Source: Laccaria trichodermophora (taxonomy: Eukaryota > Basidiomycota > Agaricomycetes > Agaricales > Hydnangiaceae). Taken from it: 64,000 nt of DNA. Where the stretch lies: positions 955,862-1,019,861 of the forward strand of contig JACTVC010000015.1 of the NCBI GenBank assembly GCA_018417955.1. The letters run 5' to 3'. A program made the position numbers and the translations under genes. Of this stretch, positions 35,322-47,639 are shown one piece after another. The notes under the pieces were generated by a model. It did no database searches, was not told the DNA's origin, and saw only the letters and a program-made list of their open reading frames with translations. Positions within the stretch are counted from its first letter, which is position 1. Every line of letters starts with the position of its first letter.

Positions 35322-36076
35322 CTAGTCAAGATTGGCATACTTCTGGGTCCACTCCTGGCTGACCCTCTGCGCGTCCTTCTCGTTCTCCTTGTAATGCTTC
35401 GCCACGTCCGTAGCAAGGGGGTCATCGGGATTCGGGGCGCTTAATAGCGCCTGTATGGACAACAGCACGGTTCTGATCTGTAGCGCCGGCGACCATTTAT
35501 CTATGCACAATGGTCAGAGCTGGGCGTTGGGCAGACGGGCAGTCACGCACCTTTCAAGATGTCCAAGCATATCCGTCCGAGCTTGTCTTGACGAGAGATG
35601 AGAAACGATATGATGGATGAGATGCGGGGACGGCTCACCAATGTTCGGGTGATAGATCTTGGTGAGGAACCTCACCTTTGGCGGTGCCATTGGGTATTCT
35701 TCAGGCAAGAACAATTCCAACTTGAATATACCTCCTTCATCGCTTGTGAGTGGCACGAAAACTGTGAAAAGAGAACGAAGGGCTCACGCTGGAACGGACT
35801 CCCATCAGGCCCCTCAATGGTCACATCGAAATAGCGCAGGTTGTCGTCATGAGGTTGGGCAGCGATTCCTGGAGCGGGGTCTGCGACGAGGCGTTCGGTT
35901 TCCTATGTGTGAGCACGCGACGGTGAATTTAGGTGATCGGGGCAAAGGCGGTGGAACAACGACGCGGGAATGTCAGATGCATACCTTGATAATCCGCTGG
36001 GCACGATGGGTAATGATTGGTTCTAGGACAATAGAGAGGTAAGAAAAGAACAGAGGCGCACCTTGGGGAGAGACAT
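35322..36076 (-). CDS. UBC13: ubiquitin-conjugating enzyme E2 N (UBC13 type)
   Basis: Carries ubiquitin for K63-linked chains, normally with an Mms2/UEV partner, in post-replication DNA repair. Six exons (36062-36076, 35985-35996, 35788-35902, 35639-35734, 35551-35586, 35322-35500) give exactly 150 residues, the family length. Blocks include MSLPKRIIKETERLV at the start, [26 protein letters not shown] and [12 protein letters not shown] with the active-site Cys. These are followed by [20 protein letters not shown] and [10 protein letters not shown]. Exon 1 is 15 bp and exon 2 only 12 bp (Arg-Ile-Ile-Lys), so automated gene finders may miss the start. All junctions are GT-AG with consistent phase. 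Single-copy housekeeping gene. Confidence 0.93.
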
Positions 36077-36299
36077 CTAATATGTACGTTGAGGGAGGGA
36101 GAGTAACGTTGCTGATGAATGATGACTCAGCATCTTATCTCAAATGCCAAGAGGCCTATGTCACGGCTAGTAGGATGATCGCACACATTATCATGTTGGC
36201 AACAGCTTTTCCGAACTCAACCCCTCACCCCCATTTGAAACGTAGATATTTCCGAGTCTATACTATTTCGCATGGTTTACGAAATTTGTCGAGAGAAGG

Positions 36300-37515
36300 T
36301 AGGTCCCTTGTAGAGCATTTCACCCCATGTTTATTTTGGCCAGATTCCTCAAACGATCGACGAATGGCGCAAATTGGACGACGATGAAGACGAAGGCCTC
36401 TTTGCTTACTCGAATGTTTGGATTCAGTTTAAAGAGCTCTTTGAACAAACAGGCTTCAGACTCTGGCGAAAACGCTCATGTTTGATTCTCGCCCCACCAC
36501 TTGGAGACGAGGCGACTCCCGGTTATGCGTATCTGTCAAAATTGAACCTACCTCTGGCCGAGATGCAATGGGAAAGATTTAACCTGATGGCGAGTCTTTT
36601 TATGCAATAAGACAGCTATAACCAAAGGCTTTTCATTCAAAATGGCCGTTTCTTTGCCCTACGTCACGTAGATGGGCGGGATTTTGTAGTTCGCGTCATC
36701 GTGGTTGGCGGGGAGGGTCATGATCACCTTCGCATCATTCGGAAGCTGTCGACCAACCAAATCTGGTGCTCAGCAACAACCATATCCTCCCAATGGAATA
36801 CGAAATATCTTATGAAAATGTACTTCTGGGAATATACCCAATGCTTGGGTGGACTATGAGAGAGGTGATGACGAGGCTTTTTACTAACTCTGTGGAGGAC
36901 ATTATGTACCTGATTTTACAGGCTCTCGAGGTTTGTCTATGTATATCCGATTAACTGAGTGAAAATCTGCTCACAGCTTATTTCAGGCTGTCTCGTTTAT
37001 CCATGGCCTCCGAATTGCGCATCGCGTGAGGATTTCTTTCGTTTGTCGTCTCCTGTACTGATAGATTTCCCTAACATAGGACGTATTTCTCAACAACTTC
37101 TTGGTAGAGTGGGTCGCACACACGTTGATTGCCGGGTTGACTAGGCGACCAACGACGCGACCTCGACTTTACCTCATTGACTTCGAGCTCGCAGTGGACT
37201 TTCCGGCAGATTCTTTGCCTGAGGATCGCCTATTGACAGAATTTCCAGTGTCATTCGATGTCTATGGACAAACACCGGCACCCGAACTACTAGAAAAAGA
37301 ACTATCCTACTGTCCTTTTCGTTTGGACATTTGGCAACTGGGGGAGACTTGCCTTTTTCAAGGTATTCCGACATTTATTCAATGTGGATCTGATACTCAA
37401 AATAATCTCGTTTGTTTGATAGTCATCAATTCCAGAAATTGACGGCATTCTGGAATCATTAGAAAATGCCGATCCCGCAAAGCGGCCAACAGCTATTGAA
37501 CTTAAGTGCTGGATA
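36300..37515 (+). pseudogene. Agaricomycete kinase-like protein, frameshifted
   Basis: Fragments in order match a protein-kinase-like family common in mushrooms: IPQTIDEWRKLDDDEDEGLF (36350), FALRHVDGRDFVVRV, SNNHILPMEYEI, NSVEDIMYLILQALE, then across introns GLRIAHR|DVFLNNFLV and YLIDFELAVDF, and finally PFRLDIWQLG and ADPAKRPTAIEL. Introns include 36931-36986 and 37030-37079. HRD and the downstream Asn are kept, but the metal-binding DFG reads DFE, which is usual in this family and questions kinase activity. The frame shifts by one base near 36750-36770 with no room for an intron, so I call it a pseudogene. The start was not found. Function unknown. Confidence 0.6.
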
Positions 37516-37715
37516 AGTACAATTATTTCACTCGATTTAAGGGACTGAATGTTAAATTCGATAAATTGCGCCCATCAGCGGATTCCGTTTTCCGTGAGAA
37601 ATCACTTTCCTCTAGCCCCTCCTACCCTGACTTCCATCCCTTTCCTCTCGCCTCCATCTCTCTCGACCCCCTTGCTGTGGCCAACCCTTCTAGGCAACAC
37701 ACTCAACACCAGGCC

Positions 37716-37876
37716 ACACACTCGACACTACGCAACGCGCTCGACACTACACGATGCGCTTGACACTATACGACGCACTTGACACTATGCGACGCGCTTG
37801 ACGTTACGCGTTCCTCGACATGCTCGACATTACGCGACGTGATTGACACTACGCTATGCACTCGACACTATGCCAC
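37716..37876. repeat. 19-bp minisatellite
   Basis: Eight imperfect units of the form GACACTACGCGACGCGCTT, one enlarged by a short insertion. Confidence 0.75.
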
Positions 37877-37879
37877 GCG

Positions 37880-39245
37880 GATCTTGGCTCCCATCACGTT
37901 CTCGCCTCCAAGCACTCGAACATGATGTTGCAATGGGAAACGATGTGCCGCAACACACATCGGGCAGTGGGGATTAGCTGGAACATAGGAGAAGGGTTGT
38001 GAGGCGGGGTTCTACAAGGTATGTCTGCATGATACAATGCCTTCACTGATATCATGTACTTTCATTGGTCTTGACTGTCTGCATGCACAACAGTGTTTTC
38101 ATTGCCACCCAGGCTACTATCACCCACTCTCCACACCCATCATTACCCCACTTTTCCGTGTTTGTCCCATCAACAGTCATGTTCATTGTGACGTTGGCTG
38201 AAGTTCAACACCATTGTGCCGACTCTGCCATGCCTCACCCAACACCCAATGTGACATTTAGGACTCCCGCGCTCTCCTCTCAAAGACCTCATCAATCTTG
38301 GGAAATGGAAGGCCAGGTTTAGTTTAAAAACTTCTTTTTTTGCCCCCCTAGTATACTACATCTCATGTAAATATTATTACCCGCAATATCATGGGCATTA
38401 CATGAATTTAAGGCCAAAATGACGGAACAAAAACATACAGCCAATGTGATATAGCAGAGGGTTAGGTCCCTGAGCTGAAAGACCCTTAAATCGGGTGCAG
38501 GGGGTAGGCCCTGATAGGCCAGCTCATGGAAATGCACCTTAAATTGAGCTGGTTCGCATCACGGGGCATTAAATCCACTAAATTGAACTTGATTTAAGCT
38601 AAATCCATCACACATAAGCACTTATGTTGACTTATGTGTGCTTTTCTGACTTATTTTCAGTCTCTTGCAGCAAACCACCTTCCAAATATCTGTCTGAAGA
38701 ACAAAAAAAGTGGTGAACATGTAGCAGCAGGTGCATTCAAGGTATTCTACAAGTTTTGTATTTTTTCCAAGAATTCAACAGCGCCCAAGCTCCAATCAAG
38801 GACGCGCCGTGAGGTCCATTTTGGACAAGACTGCATGTTTGCCTGGGGGAAAGCCGGAACTGAGAAGAAATTTGTATTTTAATATGTAATAGTGTACTAG
38901 ATGCGAAATTTCGGGAGGGGACGAAGCAGTGGGACGAAGCGGCGGGGGAGGAGGAAAGGAGGGAGAAGGACGCGACGCGCCAGGTCACGTGGTCACGTGC
39001 ACCTTCCGAAAGCGGTAGGGATCCGGGAGATCCCGTTAAATCGGCCCACATAAGTTGGATCATGTGATGAAGGGTCTCCCTCCGCATAATCCGTACGTTT
39101 TAAACAGAAACAAATCGAAGAATAAATTTTATGTAAATATATTCAGAATATAAACAGTGAATTTGAGTTTGAAGATGTTTTAAATTTATTCTCAAAGTTT
39201 ATTCACTGAATATATAGGCCAGTGCCCGCAGTGTATGGAGTCAGG
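37880..39245. other. intergenic, nothing recognised
   Basis: Only short frames of unlikely composition. AT-rich patches near 39100-39220 could be the downstream region of the FAD oxidoreductase. Confidence 0.35.
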
Positions 39246-39249
39246 TGCG

Positions 39250-41759
39250 TCATTTTGTCACCATACCACGGCAGTCTGGGAGCAGTTTTCCTGATGTAGT
39301 GTCCAATGGGATCCTAAATCCGCCTGCTTGACCCATAACGTCGTTGGGGTCGAGCTTCGTCCGGAACGACATAAGGAATGGCAAATTTTCTTGGAAGACA
39401 TCTGCAACGGTGGTAGACTCTGCAAGAGCGGTGTTGGCATAGACAGGTCTATTAGCGTTTGCCCCGTTTGAAATTGAAACCTTGTTCTCAAGCGCTTTCA
39501 ACGTGCGCTTCATGTGAGCGACCCAGAACTCATCATTCTCTTGACCCTCCCACTGGAAAAGCACAAGGAGCGGGCCATTGGGAGTTTTATGCGGCCATGC
39601 CGCATTGTGGTCGCTTTTTTCGAACATCTTGGAGTGGAAGGGCCAGATATCGACGACGACGACTTTCCCACTATGCTTTACCATATGTTTTGCTGCTTTC
39701 TAAAAACAATAAGGGACCCTGTCTGCACATACATTGACTAAATTTATCACCTTCGCTTGCCTTTCAACTTCTTTTATGATATCGGGTGTATAAACCGACA
39801 CCATGACATTTCCCCATCGACCCCTAGAATAGAGTAAGTCATCTTTGTAACTTCGCATAATAACATTCAATATACCGCGCATTCTCTCCAACGCCAGCCA
39901 TAGCACGTAGAGGAGGCGAGACAGTAGTCTGTAGGATGATAACCCTCAGCAAGAGTTCACTGGTAACATTTAGCACAGCTCATTAACAGTACCTTTGCAA
40001 AAAGATTTTTCGAATCAACAGAAACGTAGTTGGAGTTGGAAAACAGTGATTCATTTCCCCATCGGCCGCTGGAACATAGTACGTGAAAGTGAGAACATCG
40101 CACAATAACCACAACATACCCAGTCAAAGGAGCTTCTTGAGAGATGGCCGGACTAGACACCAACTCGCCCACCTCGATGTTGTGCATTCCAAAGTTCTTC
40201 CGCTCAAATTCCAAGAATGATGTGTTACCATCTGAATCTTGATTTTCAAATTTGACCATATCGAAGATAGTGTCGTCGCTGATTCCAGAGATCGCATGGT
40301 CGAAGTCGAAGTACGAGAGGTTTTGGTCTCCATCACGGGCTTTGTTTTCCTGTGCATGTTCTTGTCCGGCTCCGGCACCGCCTCCGAAGACGGGGACGTG
40401 AGGAATATCGAAGAATTTCTGGAAGGGGTTTGGCGATGGTTTTGGACCATCGTAGAAATACTGGACGGTCAGTTTAAACTGGTGCGGAGACATCGTCATT
40501 AACATATCAGTCACAAAGAAAGTGGACAATAACCTGTTCCCCTCCTGGTCTGTTATAATATCGAAAGGCGGCTACAATAGAGGCCTTGGTATCGTCATAA
40601 TGTTTGACAAAAGCCTCGACGGCCTCCTTGACGTCGTCGACTTCCTCAGCTTCATACTCGAGCAAACCACCCTGTCAAAAGTTTAAGTTAAACATGGTCA
40701 GAATACATGAAGAAAAACTGACAAAGACGGCTGATTGTTCATGGGTTGAGAGAGTAAACTCAGTAACAATACCAAAGTTATTTCCACCTCCCTGGGTAAG
40801 TCATCAGAAATTTGTCGTACAGAAATACCGACAGTAACAAAAGCGCACAGACTTTAACAGCATCCAAAAGCATAGAGTTATAATCCTTTGTAGCACACTC
40901 AATGACGCCATTAGGCAAGACAATTTTGATACCCAGGAGATTGTCGATCCCTAATCCATACTGGTTGGTTTTCAGAGAATATCCGCCACCGAGGAGCCAT
41001 CCAGCGACGCCAACCCCAGCAATAGCGGAGCCTCTGACAATGTTTCGACCCGTTACACTAAGGACTCGGTAGACCTCATCGAAAAGACATCCAGCCCCAA
41101 CGTCCAGAGTTTTCGTATCTTGGTGATATTGTATCTTGTTGAAACGAGCCATCGAGATCTGTATGCCTTTAGTAGAGCTGAATTTAGGGTTCGTTGAATG
41201 ACCACCGCCTTTAACCTAGTAGCGAACCATCAAAGTGTGTCACCAGACTGCAAGTGTAAGAACCGCAGTGCTTAGTAAAGTCCCTCACCGCGAATGGTGC
41301 TTTTGTTCTCCCCAAAACCTTGATCTACATGCGATTATAGAATGAGTTGGAGTGAGAGAGGAAGATTGCTCACAATCTTGGATAGGTCTTCCGCACTACC
41401 GGGTTGAACCGCAGCGAACGCAATCTCACTGCTACTCTCCATATAGTGTCGGACGCTAGATTTGTAACCCTCGCCACCTATGAGACCGTGACACATTAGA
41501 ACTCCAGTGATATAGGTAATTTACTTACCATAGGGGAAAAATTGAGAATTCGAGGATTCCTTACAGATTTTCTGAATGTCGGCCGCAGCCCTAAGAACGA
41601 AGTGAGACTACAGGGATGCATTGAACGTGTTGCACATAAGTACTCATAGAGTTTTTTCGCCTCAGTGCTAAACTAAGTCAGCGGGTGGAATGCACAGTGT
41701 GGGCAATGCAAGACATACAGCGGCAAGGAGTTTCCAATAGGTTTGCCGTTGGCAGCCAT
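39250..41759 (-). CDS. FAD-linked oxidoreductase (PCMH/BBE-like)
   Basis: A flavin oxidase of the berberine-bridge/PCMH type, probably oxidising a small secondary metabolite or carbohydrate; the substrate cannot be read from sequence. From ATG 41759 many short exons join in phase: MAANGKPIGNSLPL, a helical lead, IAFAAVQPGSAEDLSKI, then VKGGGHSTNPKFSSTKGIQI with the conserved His that often holds FAD covalently. VGAGCLFDEVYRVL, VRGSAIAGVGVAGWLLGGGY and GGNNFGIVTEFTLS are further FAD-binding blocks. The C terminus has VYANTALAESTTVADVF and a short BBE-like end (MGQAGGFRIP). No signal peptide is visible at the N terminus, unlike many secreted relatives. No other biosynthetic genes surround it. 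Confidence 0.75.
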
Positions 41760-42419
41760 CTTGGCTCTGGTAACCCTGGTTGAGTGGATGCTCAACAAGA
41801 GAAGCGTCACAGACCTTTATATGGTTGCCTGACAGTATTCGGCGAGTGCCGTTCTACCAATCGCAGGCATAAATCTAGATTCGAAACACATTGGCTCTTA
41901 TCGTGTGGCAGGGATCCAGAAGTTAGGAACTTGAATCAATCAGATCCTACCAGCTACAACCCTACTTTTCAACGGCCCGGGTCAAGTTGCTTTGAGGGTA
42001 CCAAACGAATGCGACCGATTGGACTGTCAGGCGCTAATGTAATAGTCAGCAGGTATCGATGGGCATGGCCGAGGGCCAAACAGCCTGAGAGTGAATCGGA
42101 CGACGTTCTTCAATATCAAAAATGAATTCCCGTTTCGAACTTTCTGGATACCATATGCCATTCTCTGCGAGTTCCGCCTAATTGCACCATGTAGCAGGAT
42201 CTGACGTGCCTAACACAGGGATGGTCTGTGAAAGACAGATCACATTGATCTGGCGATGGAACGTGAGGAGGATGCTTTTAAAAGATCCTACTAGGGGCAA
42301 CCCTCAGTTAGAGTCAAAGCCGGACCGCAGAAGAAAGTTCGAGAGGGATGTAACTGATAAGGTGAAACGTGTGGTGCTTGTGGATAATCGATAATCTGTG
42401 AAAGATCGATAGATCTTGC
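41760..42419. other. intergenic, nothing recognised
   Basis: Short frames only. Probably includes the promoter of the FAD oxidoreductase. Confidence 0.35.
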
Positions 42420-43343
42420 GCAGACACATGAAGAAGATTCTTTCGAATTCTCCCTGCCATCCTCGCGTACCACAGATAATTAGCCGAATTTGAAGCTTGA
42501 GAGCCCTCCGGGCTGAAGGACTCGTCGAGAACTATACGGCGACAATGATGTCGAATGAAAGGAGTGTCAAATGCATCTTGAATGTGAGGTTCTGGTCGGC
42601 TCGCAATAAAAAAGCAGACTGGTAGTCTTTGCTCGCATGCTCGCCCAATGAGCTGAATGATATAGGCTTGGATGTCTGAGTCATCAATTATTACTTACAA
42701 CCTTTGACTCGGATTGTTTGACAAGTTGCATCGGTTCCAGGATTAGTTGCGAGAATTGTAGATCCATGGATTTGTTAACAATCGAGGGGTCATCCTCCAC
42801 CAGTTCCTCAATGACTTGTTTTAGAGGTGGGAAGGCAAGGGCCAGCTGATAGGCAATGGTTGCGAAAATCTGGCGCGTGCTGTTGCAGAGTGGAGAAGTT
42901 TGAGAGAAGAAGAAGCTTGCAGCGAAATGACCGCTTTCAGTACACCTCTCAGCGATGGTCTGTGCGATGGAAGACTTTCCTGCTCCTGCAGGCCCATTCA
43001 GCCACAAGATGCCTGTATGATAGTTTGAATCCCTGATCCATTTCAAAATCTTGGCGATAATCGCATGGCGAGTTTGAGGATGGCATTTTGGAGGTGGGAA
43101 CCTCTCAGAAGAGTTGTGCCTGGCACCGTTGGCAATGGCTTGGTTGAGAATCTGTAGACCTAAATGCAATCCATAATGAAATACGACGTAACGATTCAGT
43201 GTAAACGACATACCTGACAAGCCTCTAGAAACCCGGTTCAGGTGTAAATCTCCATGAATGTTGTTGAACATGCTATCTCCCATCACAATCTGGGATGCGT
43301 TGGCGAACATGACATTAAACCGCTGGCACCGTTCCACCCTCAA
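42420..43343 (-). pseudogene. NACHT-type NTPase (NLR-like) remnant
   Basis: Resembles the N-terminal half of Agaricomycete NACHT proteins, which act as intracellular nucleotide switches. Visible are MFANASQIVMGDSMFNNIHG, an intron at about 43154-43210, ILWLNGPAGAGKSSIAQTIA (Walker A), FAASFFFSQTSP and a following helix. The frame then breaks at TAAGTAATAATTGA. The residues beyond read VIIDDSDIQAYI, a degraded Walker B (family form usually IIDGLDEC). Only about 60 more residues are recognisable and no repeat domain follows. Truncation plus frame loss make it a relic. Confidence 0.65.
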
Positions 43344-43653
43344 TATGGGGCCTTCAAAACTGTGCTTGCCGGCCGTCTATGAAGGCTGAGCGCCGAGAAC
43401 GAAGGGCGCTTGTTGGATTTGCACATTTTTGGAAACGAGATTTTGACGCGGATTCAAAACTTTTACATATTGCCATTTGATTGCCACCGAGCTCAACTTC
43501 AAATTCCCTCACCACCTTCAGCTTCATCGACGTCGAGGACTGTCTTTGGCTACCATTGTTGTGTCAACCTTCCACTGGGATGAGACAACACCGGTTGAAG
43601 ACAAACCAGTGCTAGACAATAATGCCATCCATCCTCCAACCCTCGTCCACAAC

Positions 43654-44940
43654 ATGCCAACCGAGCCCAGGAAGAAGGCTCTACAATTGCAAGAGGAGGG
43701 CAACGCACTTTTCGGGGAGAAGAATTTTGACGCGGCTATAGCCAAGTACTGAGGCTGTGTTACAAGTTGATCCACAGAACGCCAGTCTCTACGCAAATCG
43801 AGCAGCTTGCAATCGGGTCTTGGAAAGGTACATATGTTGATTTACTTTGTCCGACCAATACTGACGACGAAGGTATCAAAAAGTTATCAACGATACTGAA
43901 CAACCCAGTCGAATGGAGTCCTCCATAATATGACCTACTAAGAAGATTCGTAACATGCGAAACTCGATCCCAACTATTTCAAGGCATGGCTCAGAATGGG
44001 AGGTGCCATCCACGTATACAGGGGCTACCGTGCATGCCCTGTCAGTATTTCAACATACACCTTTCCTCGGGCGGGCGAGGCGGCTGACCTACGCTTACGA
44101 CACAGGCTTTGGTTGGATATCCAGAGAGCGAAGTTGAGGCGTATAGATCGGCTTTTAGAGCCTTGCCTGAGAGAAATCGTTTAAGGCTGAGGATTAAAAG
44201 GGCCTTCACAACGGCTTCGGAAAGATCGCCGATCCTGCTACCACCCATTTGCGCTATTCCGCCCAACCTGAAAGTAGGTCCTTGGAGCCACTTGTTACAC
44301 TTGCTCAAGCGCGCGATATTCCAGTTCCCAATGATCTTCACACCGTCAACCCACCGGAACGCATCGAAGCCTTGCGCCGGACTCTCTACCAGCATCTCAA
44401 GTGGGGCAAGGAACCCAACGTTCCCCTCCTCTTCATTCCTTCGGAACCTCTACCACAAGTTGAGGTCGACCAGACACCGCTCGAATATGACGTTCATGCG
44501 CTTATTGGTTAAAAGCTGAGCACATCGGTGACGCTGTATGACCACCTGACTGATGTGAGTCTCAATTCTGCAGTTGGACTGCCATTCTTTATGGACATTA
44601 ACACTTCCTGTAGGATGAGGGACAATCATGCGACGTGGGAATCGGGCATTTGTCTAGTACTTACCGGGCTTTCATGAATGACAATACTCTCAATGACCGC
44701 CATCTTAATCATGCCTCCGCTCTCCTTGGCCAGCCCAACACTCGTGGTCCGGTGCTCAGATGAAAACGACATCCCTTAAAATAGGGATAGACATCCGTGA
44801 TTTTGAAGGGCAAGAGGGGGTAATACCTCCAGACCTCATTGGTTGGGAGAGGATTACTGAAGATGAACTGAGAAGTCCGGAATTCAAAAAGAAAACGCGG
44901 TTGTGAATTGAGAGGGAGGCGCGAGCAGCGCAGGAACTTC
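43654..44940 (+). pseudogene. TPR-protein pseudogene 1
   Basis: Paralogue of the intact gene at 60470. It starts well (KKALQLQEEGNALFGEKNF) but a small deletion after AKY creates a TGA near 43750. TEAVLQVDPQNASLYANRAA continues in another frame. Later exons (LDPNYFKAWLRMG, PERIEALRRTLYQHLKWG) are recognisable, and the rest to about 44940 is broken by stops. It lies just upstream of family copy B, an arrangement repeated about 9.2 kb away. Confidence 0.65.
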
Positions 44941-45670
44941 TATCATCAGATCTATTGAAGCATCTTCAGGTCGTTCGTTAATTTGGCAGGTGTTGCTTAT
45001 CCCTTTTTCGCAAACCGCCCAGGACACAAGCGCCAGACGTCATTTGGCAGTGCATGCGTGGGAAATGGCTATGGCGAAGCTGTTCAACCTGGCGCCTAAA
45101 CTCTAACAAAGGAGTCAATTTGAACTTTGAGGAGCAGGCGCAAACCGGGGACGTCTTGGCTTAAATGGAAGGGGACTTACCAGGGCAAGCGAATGCGGTG
45201 AACGTTGGGTATGTATCCCATCAAAACATCCCGAGCATTCGTCGTTAAGTGTGTATCTGAACAACAGGTCGTCGATTCTTCACGGGGCCTCTCTGCCCGT
45301 TATCTCTGGTGGAGAGTTCAGTAGTTCGGGAGGCGACCATAATCGCATCATAATCAACATTCGTGAGACTTTAACTTCGGAATTCCGTTTCTGATTCAAT
45401 AACTGGTACTTAGATCAAGGTCTGCAACGACACAGGGGCGGCTCGCATGAGTCGGTGAGTAGTTTATGTAAAGGACAACCCGTTTCCCGCTAAAGGCCTC
45501 TACAAATCAATTTAGTCATCTACCCATCAAGGCCAGCGGAATCTCAGTAGAGATAGGACACCGAGCGTGGGTGCGTACTTCCCTTTCGTTACAACAATGT
45601 TATCTGACTTCTCTGGCCAGATGACAGCGATTCTCCAGACGTGAGTCGAAAAACATACGTCCCTGCCGCT
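44941..45670. other. duplicated intergenic region between TPR pseudogene 1 and copy B
   Basis: Non-coding as far as I can see, but 45270-45470 matches 54500-54690 closely, including TATCTCTGGTGGAGAGTTCA. The duplication therefore included non-coding DNA. Confidence 0.5.
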
Positions 45671-47600
45671 ATGTTTACGACCTCTCAGTTCTCCGATGAG
45701 GAAGATGAAGAGTGTATAGAAGACTCGGAGCAGAGCAGTAATGCAATTTACGAGCGCCAAATGTTGCCCAAGAAACGTGGTTTTCCCCTGTGGATTCCTC
45801 AACCAAACCTTCTCGCACCCTTGATGCACCGACGAAAAGGTGTTACTATTGGAGATCTAGGAAGGGTCACGGCGTATGGGGCTTTTGATGTCCTGTTCAA
45901 TATCTGCAAAGCTGCTGGCCACCCTGACAATCCAGATGAGCTACCAGATGGCTTTACCCCCTTGGATCTGAAGGCAAACGATATCCACCTTTTTCAAGAG
46001 TATACATCAGGCAGTTACATCGCCAGTGCCTCTGTCAAAAAGCTCCGGTTAGGTTCAATGTGTTTGGCAAATATCGTTTATTGGCTGACCAACGGAGTAG
46101 TGACAACCTTTCCTTTCAATGTTCCAGCGCTGAGGGAGCCATTCTTACTATGCCAGACGGGGCCTTTCGCGAGGATTTGAGAAGTACCACTCTGTTTCGC
46201 GACTTCGCTGCCGAAAATGCCGAGAGTTGGTATCGGTTCATCAACGGTCCTTGTGGATGGGAGCTTGAGAACGGCAAGCTTCACCTTATTACCGGCTGCG
46301 ACAAAACAACGTCATGGGGATTAGCGGCATATCAAAATACCCAATCCGAGACCAACTCTTCAGGCAGCCTCGGCGGGCCCGTGCTGAGATTCAGAAACAC
46401 GAACGATGCCGGTGATTATGTCCCTGGTACCACATACTGTTGGGAACATGAAGGCACTGCAGATGCAAAGGTTGGGCCCGAATTCGAGTTCGAGCCTAGT
46501 AATGGAGTGGGTGCCCGAAACCAGTGTACCTTTATTCGATCCCACACGATTATGCTGTCTGAAGCAAAGTGGGCAAGAGTCCAATCCAGCCTCGTCTCCG
46601 CATTGGATTCTCGAAGAGCTTCAAAGCCTGCCCAACCTCAATCGACAAATTCATCCAATTTTTTGACGAGTGCATTTTCACATTTGAGTAAGCAACGGGC
46701 AACGTATTTGCAACTGGGCAATATCAATTATAGCACTCACGGCGTCGTAGGCATATTTGGCTCTTCTCGCAATACAGGATCTGCAATGATGTCCGACTCG
46801 CACAATCCTTCTGCTGTAAGCTGGGGTTCCACTTACAACTTCTTATCTCATTAACATGAGAAGGTTATCCACCCTTCAACATTTCTTGCTGAAATGCTAC
46901 TGCGGAAGGTATACATATCCCTTGAGACATCTTAGCCTTGCTAATATTCTTCAGCATCCCGGCGCCGATGTTGCCATCGTTCATGACGATCATTGGGGTG
47001 CTGTTACTGGGGAGGTATGACAGTGGTTTTATAACTGTTTCTCTAAATTTAAGCAATCGACACACCTCTTGATACGTAGAACGAGGACAGGATGACCACA
47101 GGTCCAGAACTGTGGCGACGTGTTCAAGCAACTTTTGACACCATTTTGGACTTCAAAGGTTGCAATTTTGTTTATTCATGAGCTAAAAAGCTGACACAGT
47201 TTGGTCAGGAGCTATGTATTTGTCGGAGAGAAGCGCCACTGCCCCGGATGGTAAGCATGGTGTTCCATTGTAGAACCCCAATTATGTCATTGATTTGCAC
47301 TGACTGCATTGTAGGTATCATCACGCAACCTGAATCATCAATTCCTAATGCTGGCCCTTCCGTTGTAGTTCCTCTGCGAAGTGGCACCACGTCCATTGCT
47401 GTGGCTCAGGCGCCTGCTTCTCCCCAATCTCATGCAAGCACATCTCCCGTGGTGAAAGGTAAATCTGCCACAGTGACTGCACCTTCCGAGGCACAGAAAG
47501 ACGGCAGCCAAAGCACTGGAACTTCCTTTGCCTCGCCCGTCGATCTTCATGATGATTTTGTTGGTGTTTGTATGTGTTCATTCCTCATTCTCTGCAAGGG
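45671..47600 (+). pseudogene. copy B of the uncharacterised Agaricomycete family
   Basis: Starts at ATG 45671; intron 46048-46100 keeps frame. Blocks: GDLGRVTAYGAFDVLFNIC, GHPDNPDELPDGFTPL, GAILTMPDGAFREDLR, ESWYRFINGPCGWELENG, LITGCDKTTSWGLAAY and ARNQCTFIRSH. After about 300 residues a Ser-rich stretch ends at an in-frame TAA (about 46852), where copy C reads Arg. Downstream exons (HPSTFLAEMLLRK, HPGADVAIVHDDHWG, FDTILDFKG, AMYLSERSATAPDG) are still recognisable, so the stop probably truncates a longer ancestral protein. No known catalytic motif is visible. Function unknown; a truncated product is possible. Confidence 0.55.
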
Positions 47601-47639
47601 GTGCTTTTTTGATCTCTTCCACAGCGATTGGTTTTACCC

